This document shows, in pieces, positions 57,641-64,000 of a stretch of 64,000 bases of DNA. This DNA comes from Maratus speciosus (taxonomy: Eukaryota; Arthropoda; Arachnida; Araneae; Salticidae): positions 155,740,761 to 155,804,760 of the forward strand of contig OZ010799.1 in assembly GCA_963932465.1 (NCBI GenBank), read 5' to 3'. Position 1 is the stretch's first letter. Each line of letters starts with the position of its first letter. The position numbers were made by a program, and so were the translations under genes. The notes under the pieces are model-generated. The model was not told the origin of the DNA and did not search any database. It worked only from the letters and a program-made list of their open reading frames with translations.

Positions 57641-58855
57641 ATACATGTGATGGCCGATTAAGGATTAATATTTTGTGTCAACATTTTTTTTTGGAGACCT
57701 TTTGTGCCTACCTGTGGGACATTCTCGGAGCAACGAGAATTCTACATGCTGCCGGGGGCAGTGGATCAGGTAGTCCATTATGATTTTATTCCATTGTTTT
57801 TACCAGTAATAAACATTACCTATGAAAGTAACGGACTATGGTGATATTTCACGTGTTATAAAATTAATTAAATAGATTGATTAATTAAAATAGGTAAATA
57901 TATATATAATGATGTGCATCAGCATTACTATTAAAATATATAACCCACAATATGTAAATAACCTTTTTTATTGTAAATTTTCTCCTATAATAAAATGTAA
58001 TCAAGTTTGAATATGAGTAATCTTTTCTTTATTTTAATTCTTAATTAATATTTTTCTCTTATAGATGTGGGAATGTAAAATGAATAATCTATTTATCTAT
58101 ATGATTTACTAAAAAAATTATTATATAACAGAAATTACAGACTTAGAAGGTAAACGATCTCCGAAAAAAATAACACAGCGCATTGATTAATTATAATTTT
58201 AATATTTAATATATTAAATTTTCTTTGGATTTCCCCGAAGGGAATTGTTAATTACATCGTTTACCTAGAGTCATTTGGTGCTAACACTGTACGAATAGTA
58301 AGAATCATAAAAATTAATCTCCTCATATAAAATTAATATTAATCAACCTCATTACCCGTGTTGCAATATATTAAAGTTATGGATATATTTTAGCATGTAT
58401 ATATCATTCCAGCATAGGGGAGTGAACCAGTTGTAATGGTGCCTTAGCCTTTTCCTAATTATATTAATTTAATTAATTTAATTTTAGGAGACCGAACCAT
58501 AGGTTATTAATATAAAAAAAAAAATTCTTTTTCTTTTTTTACGTGTATCACCATAGTCGGTTTTAGTAGTACATATGAATCGGCAAACAGAAATTACTAT
58601 ACTACAAGAGAAAATATTATTGTGCTCATTATATAAAATTATTATATATATGTATATATAACTTACAACAGAAATTGAAAAACAAAATTTCTTTGTGTGT
58701 TCACTGAGTAATGAAAATATCTTATGTACATTGTAAACTTCAATAATAATAGTAATTATATGTTTGATGGAAACAAATGAGTAAATTAATATGATAAATA
58801 CAATCACAGTACTTGATAAATAAATAATTTTGGTCATAATTATTAAATCACTGTG

Positions 58856-58862
58856 TATAAAA
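58856..58862 (+). promoter_or_regulatory. Possible TATA box of the retrotransposon
   Basis: TATAAAA about 240 bp before the gag start. In such AT-rich sequence this may be chance. Confidence 0.2.
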
Positions 58863-59103
58863 TTTGCAAATTTAATGCAGTTAAGCGAAATTAACAGTTT
58901 GCTATTTTATAATACTGTACATTTTTTTTAAAAACCCTTTTCACTATTTCGCAGTGTTGATGTGTATTACTATGTTTTAAAATTTTATTTACATGTATAA
59001 AATTGATACTAATAACTAGGCGTTATTTTTGATGGTATATTGTGTCGCTCTTGATAAAAAAAAAAAAAAAAATATTACTTAGTTTACATTACATTCTTAT
59101 TTA

Positions 59104-60549
59104 ATGAGTAATAATTGTAAACGTAAAAGTCATAGAGATAATACAAGGGTAAGTGGAGTTACAACTAGGAAACAATTAAAAGAACTGGCAAATACAAAGA
59201 AAGAAAGTAGTGTAGATTCAAATAATAATAAAAGTAGTAACAAGAATATAAATAATAAAAATTGTAATAAGAAAACTACTATTACGATTAACAATACACC
59301 CCAGAAAAACAAATACATCATGGCCACTGACAAAATAACTGCCGAGAGTGTAATCGGTTTACTACCTAATTATGATGGAAAAAGAGAATCTAACATAAAT
59401 TCCTTTTTATTACAATTTGATAATTTAATCAATCAAACCGAATTAAGCCCGATTTCTAAATTAACGATTCTAAAGGCAAGAATCGTTGGTCCCGCTAAAG
59501 AAAAATTAATGAGGGATAAAAAATTATTTTCGGAGAGTAATTTAGACAATTTCAAAAAGAAATTAAAAGAATTATTCGAGATAAAATGTAGTTTTAGTGA
59601 GGCACAAACAAAATTTTTTTCCCTTAAGCAGAAACCGGATCAAAATATGGCGGACTTTATATTAGAATTTAAAGCAGCAGCGGACTTATATATAAAAAAA
59701 AGTGGACAGGATATTGGGGATGATAATGACTCCAAATTTACGCAAATGGTAAAGTTGTCTAGATTTCTGGATGCAATTAGAAGCGATTTTAGCTTAGAAA
59801 TTCGTAAGGATGCTCCGAAGGATTTTAACACTGCATGTGAGATGGCATTAAAATTAGAGAGAGCTTTTGCACATGTCGATGTTAAAGATCTCAATAATAT
59901 CACTGCTAATAAGGACCCTGAATTAATGAAGGAATTAGTAAAAATGAATATGGAAAGTGCGGAGAAAATTAAAATATTGACTAGTGAATTAAACAACATT
60001 AAAGTACATATGAATTCGAATGCAAATAATGTAACTAAATATTGCGATTATTGCAATTCTAAAACGCATTCCAATCAAAATTGCTGGTTCCAAGGTGACA
60101 AAAACCAAAATAAAAGTAATGCCGCTGAGAGAAACAAAACAACCCCTCATAACGAGCAGAATTCAGATAGGAAAGGCGGAAGAGATAACAGTTACCAGTA
60201 TCAGGGAAATTTCCCACAAAATTCTAAATATATGCATCAAAATTTCCATCCGAACCCTATGCGTTATGCACCTCCTAAATACATGTATTACTCCCCACCC
60301 CCTCCCCACCTAAACTTTATGCCCCCACCCTACCCCAATTTACCTAATTACAACTACGGTTATAATCAGGACCATTACAATTCATATAACCAGGGTAATG
60401 GGTATGGAGGATATACAAGTGGAAATTATCAGAGAAACTACCATAGAAATAATAGAAATTCAGAAGAGGATAAAAACAATTCTCACAAAAACAAATATAA
60501 ACAAAATAAAGATTATGAACAGAAACCTAAGGACAAACAGGGAAATTAA
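59104..60549 (+). CDS. gag: Gag polyprotein of the Ty3/gypsy element
   Basis: A 481-residue structural protein that would assemble into virus-like particles and bind the element RNA in the cytoplasm. Residues 1-72 are basic and asparagine-rich; a second methionine at residue 73 (MATDKITAESVIGLLPNYDG) may be the older start, because the retrotransposon-gag helical domain follows at about 80-260 (LKARIVGPAKEKL, FKKKLKELFEI, FILEFKAAADLY). A CCHC zinc knuckle, C314-x2-C317-x4-H322-x4-C327, binds RNA. Residues 330-481 are rich in N, Y, P, G and K. Gag ends at TAA 60547-60549, immediately after a slippery heptamer, so most product is Gag and a fraction continues into pol. The frame is intact. Confidence 0.9.
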   Translation: MSNNCKRKSHRDNTRVSGVTTRKQLKELANTKKESSVDSNNNKSSNKNINNKNCNKKTTITINNTPQKNKYIMATDKITAESVIGLLPNYDGKRESNINSFLLQFDNLINQTELSPISKLTILKARIVGPAKEKLMRDKKLFSESNLDNFKKKLKELFEIKCSFSEAQTKFFSLKQKPDQNMADFILEFKAAADLYIKKSGQDIGDDNDSKFTQMVKLSRFLDAIRSDFSLEIRKDAPKDFNTACEMALKLERAFAHVDVKDLNNITANKDPELMKELVKMNMESAEKIKILTSELNNIKVHMNSNANNVTKYCDYCNSKTHSNQNCWFQGDKNQNKSNAAERNKTTPHNEQNSDRKGGRDNSYQYQGNFPQNSKYMHQNFHPNPMRYAPPKYMYYSPPPPHLNFMPPPYPNLPNYNYGYNQDHYNSYNQGNGYGGYTSGNYQRNYHRNNRNSEEDKNNSHKNKYKQNKDYEQKPKDKQGN

Positions 60550-60606
60550 TTGAGGGACTTACAGATTCAAATAAAAGGTACCCGCGTAAGTCTCTCATGG
60601 ACGGGT
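60540..60606 (+). promoter_or_regulatory. Programmed -1 ribosomal frameshift signal (gag-pol)
   Basis: GGGAAAT at 60540-60546 has the X XXY YYZ form in the gag frame (G GGA AAT) and is followed directly by the gag stop TAA. A -1 slip leads into the pol frame, which is open from 60531. After a 5-nt spacer a 10-bp stem pairs GAGGGACTTA (60552-60561) with TAAGTCTCTC (60587-60596), with one G-U. ACCCG in its loop (60580-60584) can pair with CGGGT (60602-60606), a possible pseudoknot, although the 5-nt crossing loop is tight. Confidence 0.8.
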
Positions 60607-63600
60607 CACACAATTCTTACAAATTGATTGCTAGCGTGAAAAGTAATAATATAGAAAGCCTTCCAATTATTAGTTTTGAAATAAAGGGTATTAAAATCAC
60701 CGCCTTGGCAGATTGTGGAGCTGCGGTCAGCCTGGCCTCACCCTCCTTATTTGAGCAACTAAAGAATGCAGAAGTTAAATATAAAAATTTATGTAATCAG
60801 GTAAAAATTCAAACACTCACTAATTCGACAATTGCTTTCAAACAATGTATCAAATTAACCTTCAAATTGGAAAATGTATTCGTGTCAGGTGCATTTTATA
60901 TCACAAATTCAGATTTTGGCCGTGATTATAATATGCTACTCGGTTTTGATTTTCTCAAAACAAACAAAATTATTTTGGATTTTGAGGATAAAACCATGAA
61001 ATTAAAAAATAAAAACATTACACTGAATTTTCTCAGAGACACATCTCAGGGGCAGATAAACAATTTAACTCCATCTCCCATTAGTACAAATGACAATCAT
61101 GAACCACAGGAAATTAACATAAAAAAACAAAGAAATAAAAACAAAAAAAGAAAAATATCACGTAAAAATATTATTTCAGCTAAGATATCTCAAAACTCAG
61201 AGATATGTCCAGGTGAGAGAGTAATTACTGAATTAATATGCCCAAATCAATTTATTATTAATGACACTATAATGTTAGAACCAATTAAACATAACATTAA
61301 CATACATTATGACACATCAATTCATGAAATTGGCAAAGATAATAAAATTAACATAATTATCAGGAACGACTCGCAGCGGAAATTAAATTTGGTAGAAGGA
61401 ATGAATATCGGAAGAATTTCCAAGCATTTTGAGATAACGTCAGAAAATGAAAATAGCAGTCAAGAATCAGATCCAATAGTACAAGTTAACAACATTTCTT
61501 TAGAGGAAATTCGTGAACGCAGAAAGGCGGAACTCAGTCCAGAGGATTTTAATTTACAACATCTGGATACTGATACACAAGCAAAATTACAAGAATTATT
61601 ACTAAAGAATGCTTATGCATTCTCCAAAAATTATTACACTCTTGGAAAAACATCTTTAGTTGTACCCAGATTTAATTTAATGCACAATTATCCTATACAA
61701 ACAAAACCATATAAAACGGCACATAGTGTAAAGGAGTATGCTAAGTCAGAAATTGATAAGCTTTTGAGAGCTAATATAATAAAGAAATGTCACTCTGATT
61801 ACGCGTTTCCAGTTATTTTTGTAAAAAAAAAAGTTACACAGAAAGGCGAAAACGTAGAAGAAGTTAAATATCGAATCGCTGCTGATTTTCGTTTGCTTAA
61901 CCAGATTTTGCAAAACTATGCCTATCCGATACCTGACATAAAACGGATTTTGCAGACAATAGGCGGCAAAAAGTACTACACTGTTCTAGATTTACACTCG
62001 GCCTTCTATCAAATCGTTTTAAGAGAAGAAGATACAGACAAACTTGCTATTATTACAGAACATGGAAAATTTTCTTATTTAACACTACCTTTTGGCACAC
62101 GTCTCAGTACGGCTTACTTCGCAGAATTAATGGATATATTATTAGGACACTTTGATAAAAGTCAAGTGACATATTTCATCGATGATATATTACTGGCAAC
62201 AAACTCATTACAGGAAATGATAGAACTATTAGACAATGTACTGAACATATTCATTGAAAACAATATTACAATTGAACCAACTAAAATGCAACTCTGCATG
62301 GAAGAGATCGAATTTTTAGGATTCACCCTTAATAAGGAAGGAATTTCACCTTCAAAAAGAAATATTGACAAAATTCAAAATTTAGCTAGACCTAAAAATA
62401 AGAAAGGAGTCAAATCACTCCTTGGTCTCTCCAATTATTTTAGATCACTTATTAAAGACTATTCTAAAATAGTAGACCCTTTAATTAATCTCACTAAAGA
62501 TAAAGTAAAATTTAAATGGTCGGAAGTAGAAGAAAATGCATTCAAAGAAATTCAGGCTGCTATTATACAGAATCCTACTTTAAAAACCCCTGATTTTTCG
62601 AAAGATTTTATTCTAATCACGGATGCGGCTAAAACCGCAATTTCGGGCATATTGGGACAAGAGTATGATGGCGTTCTCCAACCAATTGAATTTTTTGGAA
62701 GAAAATTAAGAAATCCTGAGAAGAATTACCCTAGTTTTAAATTAGAATTACTCGCCATACACGAGGCAGTAATGTATTTTAAATACATTTTAACAGGTAG
62801 GAAATTCATTATACGCACGGATTCCAAAGCCCTAACATATTATTTAAATTTAGAGAAACAGCCTGATATTGTAGCTAGATGGATCGACAATCTCGCACCG
62901 TTTAGCTATGAAATAGAATTTATTCCGGGTTTTGCCAATCCAGCAGATTATTCCACTCGTAATTTAAATAATTTAACAGCTAGGAACGAACTACAAAATT
63001 CACTATTTGTCGTTAATAAAGATTTGGTTGATGAAAATATCAAAGAGCAGCAATTACAAGATGATAAATTAGAGAAAATTATCGGTAAAATTAAAAACAA
63101 CAAACAGAATAAAATTACTCGAAAGTTTGTTCTAAACCATAAAGATATATTAATTTTAAAACCTGGATCTGATGGCAAAGAATTACTTATCGCTCCAGAG
63201 TCACTTAAAATGGAAATAATAAAAGATGCACATAAACCTCATTTCAGTTTTAAAAAAACTTATGATATTATAAAGAGTAGATTTTATTGGCACGGAATGT
63301 ACCGTGATATAAAGAATCATTGTAATAAATGTATACCATGCAATACTACCAAACAGCACCAAACAATCAAGGTGCCTACACAAAAAATAGTAAAGGACCA
63401 AGAGGTCGGTTCAGCAATTCATATCGATCTAATAGGGTTACTCCCTATGTCTTTGAGAAAGCATAAATACATTTTTGTTATTGTGGACTCGACGTCAAGA
63501 TTCTTAGAAGCTGTTCCTATTCGCAACTATGAAACCCAGACACTTTTGAACGTACTGAACGGATACTTTAGCCGTTATGGTTTATGCAAATCCGTAATTT

Positions 63601-63956
63601 TAGACAACGGCAAATATTTTCACTCTCAAGTGTTCAAAGAATACATGGATTCCTTAAATATACAATTAAAATTTAGCAGCGTTACTCACCCAGAAACGAA
63701 TGGAATTTCTGAAGTTACGAATAAGATATTAAAAAATTCGATAACAGCTATGAGTAAAACTACATTAGAGTGGGATACTAGGCTGGACTATTTTAAATTA
63801 CTTTATAATACTTCCCCTCACCGCGCAACAGGTTTTCCGCCATCTCTCTTATTCTTTGGGAGAGATATTAGAAACCCATTTTCCATCCACCTTCCCACAC
63901 AAGATATTATTACAGCAACATATGTGCAAAATAGGTACAACATTTGGAAGAAATAA
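60597..63956 (+). CDS. pol: Pol polyprotein (protease, RT, RNase H, integrase)
   Basis: It copies the element RNA into DNA and integrates it. The first ATG is at 60597, but the frame is open from 60531 and is probably entered by frameshifting at 60546. The protease has ALADCGAAVSLAS at 36-48, with cysteine where D-T/S-G is usual. Reverse transcriptase spans about 370-600, with PFGTRLSTAYF and the catalytic YFIDD at 526-530. RNase H starts near 670 (LITDAAKTA, D676; RTDSKAL later). Integrase has a zinc-binding region (H879/H882, C912/C915) and the D944, D1003, E1039 triad with 35 residues between the last two. RATGFPPSLLFFGRD follows. The frame stops at 63954-63956, where another frame continues sensibly, so the C-terminus is probably broken by a one-base indel. 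Confidence 0.9.
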   Translation: MDGSHNSYKLIASVKSNNIESLPIISFEIKGIKITALADCGAAVSLASPSLFEQLKNAEVKYKNLCNQVKIQTLTNSTIAFKQCIKLTFKLENVFVSGAFYITNSDFGRDYNMLLGFDFLKTNKIILDFEDKTMKLKNKNITLNFLRDTSQGQINNLTPSPISTNDNHEPQEINIKKQRNKNKKRKISRKNIISAKISQNSEICPGERVITELICPNQFIINDTIMLEPIKHNINIHYDTSIHEIGKDNKINIIIRNDSQRKLNLVEGMNIGRISKHFEITSENENSSQESDPIVQVNNISLEEIRERRKAELSPEDFNLQHLDTDTQAKLQELLLKNAYAFSKNYYTLGKTSLVVPRFNLMHNYPIQTKPYKTAHSVKEYAKSEIDKLLRANIIKKCHSDYAFPVIFVKKKVTQKGENVEEVKYRIAADFRLLNQILQNYAYPIPDIKRILQTIGGKKYYTVLDLHSAFYQIVLREEDTDKLAIITEHGKFSYLTLPFGTRLSTAYFAELMDILLGHFDKSQVTYFIDDILLATNSLQEMIELLDNVLNIFIENNITIEPTKMQLCMEEIEFLGFTLNKEGISPSKRNIDKIQNLARPKNKKGVKSLLGLSNYFRSLIKDYSKIVDPLINLTKDKVKFKWSEVEENAFKEIQAAIIQNPTLKTPDFSKDFILITDAAKTAISGILGQEYDGVLQPIEFFGRKLRNPEKNYPSFKLELLAIHEAVMYFKYILTGRKFIIRTDSKALTYYLNLEKQPDIVARWIDNLAPFSYEIEFIPGFANPADYSTRNLNNLTARNELQNSLFVVNKDLVDENIKEQQLQDDKLEKIIGKIKNNKQNKITRKFVLNHKDILILKPGSDGKELLIAPESLKMEIIKDAHKPHFSFKKTYDIIKSRFYWHGMYRDIKNHCNKCIPCNTTKQHQTIKVPTQKIVKDQEVGSAIHIDLIGLLPMSLRKHKYIFVIVDSTSRFLEAVPIRNYETQTLLNVLNGYFSRYGLCKSVILDNGKYFHSQVFKEYMDSLNIQLKFSSVTHPETNGISEVTNKILKNSITAMSKTTLEWDTRLDYFKLLYNTSPHRATGFPPSLLFFGRDIRNPFSIHLPTQDIITATYVQNRYNIWKK

Positions 63957-64000
63957 AAAAATTTGCGCTACATAATCAAGAACGAATGTTAGCCGAGTAT
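63940..64000 (+). pseudogene. Continuation of pol C-terminus in a shifted frame
   Basis: From 63944 a different frame is open to the window end and begins LEEIKKFALHNQERM, a charged helix like the end of Ty3 integrases. The shift relative to 60597-63956 fits loss of one base just upstream. A sequencing or assembly error cannot be excluded. Confidence 0.55.

Larger units (their letters stand above)
57640..64000 (+). mobile_element. Ty3/gypsy LTR retrotransposon (5' part to near 3' end of pol)
   Basis: Contains gag and pol in order, with the Ty3 domain order protease, reverse transcriptase, RNase H, integrase. The left limit is uncertain: the 3' LTR is outside the window, so LTRs cannot be compared. 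The leader has two short hairpins (ATTCTCG/CGAGAAT at 57721-57740; CTGCC/GGCAG near 57752) and a TATAAAA at 58856-58862. A primer binding site is not resolved. Long open frames suggest a recent insertion. Confidence 0.8.

Noticed and set aside
58438..58452. TGGTGCCTTAGCC as a tRNA primer binding site
   Set aside because: It begins with TGG but lies about 650 bp before gag, no LTR end can be shown next to it and I cannot match it to a tRNA with confidence.
58484..58837. 117-codon hydrophobic minus-strand frame before gag
   Set aside because: Isoleucine- and tyrosine-rich because the leader is AT-rich; antisense to the retrotransposon leader and without a domain.
59640..63401. Several minus-strand frames inside gag and pol
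   Set aside because: Shadows of the strongly supported plus-strand gag and pol.

Overview
This is AT-rich, repeat-choked nuclear DNA of a metazoan, most likely an arthropod. A chelicerate such as a spider fits the mix of Tc1, pogo/Tigger, hAT, TTAA-type and Ty3 elements with long A, T and C tracts, but no host coding gene is present to prove it. I see no bacterial operons, ribosome binding sites, rRNA genes or CRISPR arrays. Almost every long open frame left of 59 kb is chance or repeat-derived.

Layout. 1-9 kb: a GC-rich DNA-transposon fragment, TTAA-flanked MITEs, a Tc1 inverted-duplicate (fold-back) element, two nested pogo/Tigger-type elements and a hairpin-ended tandem-repeat element. 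9.1-9.9 kb: two fold-back structures; the first holds a hammerhead-ribozyme-like core on the minus strand. 12.35-12.56 kb: the only CpG-rich, apparently non-repetitive patch, with E2F-, YY1- and CRE-like sites, the best candidate for a host promoter. 13.3-16.7 kb: a hAT-type element with perfect 8-bp target duplications, carrying a minisatellite into which a tRNA-derived SINE inserted. 17-22 kb: GC-rich hAT-like remnants, a TTAA MITE, and a 205-bp satellite grown from the end of a hAT-like element. 23.4-28.3 kb: a four-level nest (array, Tc1, hairpin-ended element, TTAA MITE). 31.4-32.6 kb: three tandem units of about 400 bp. 32.9-35.9 kb: a hAT element with a decayed transposase. 36.1-43.4 kb: a 7.3-kb hAT-terminated composite with 8-bp target duplications, 120-bp arrays in inverted arms, and two further nested elements. 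44-56 kb: more MITEs, hairpin-ended elements, a pogo derivative and a second Tc1 fold-back.

The right end (about 57.6-64 kb) is a young-looking Ty3/gypsy retrotransposon. Gag (59104-60549) packs and binds the RNA; Pol (60597-63956) has protease, reverse transcriptase, RNase H and integrase in Ty3 order. Pol lies in the -1 frame, and the overlap has a slippery heptamer directly before the gag stop, then a short spacer and a 10-bp stem. This is a well-formed programmed -1 frameshift signal and the strongest functional signal in the window. The pol frame breaks by an apparent single-base indel near 63.94 kb, and the 3' LTR lies beyond the window.

I did not find a wholly new coding system. The most promising less-described items are the frameshift signal, the unusual protease triplet (DCG), the hammerhead-like hairpin, the four or more unrelated families sharing one hairpin-ended tandem-array design, and the satellite born from a transposon end.
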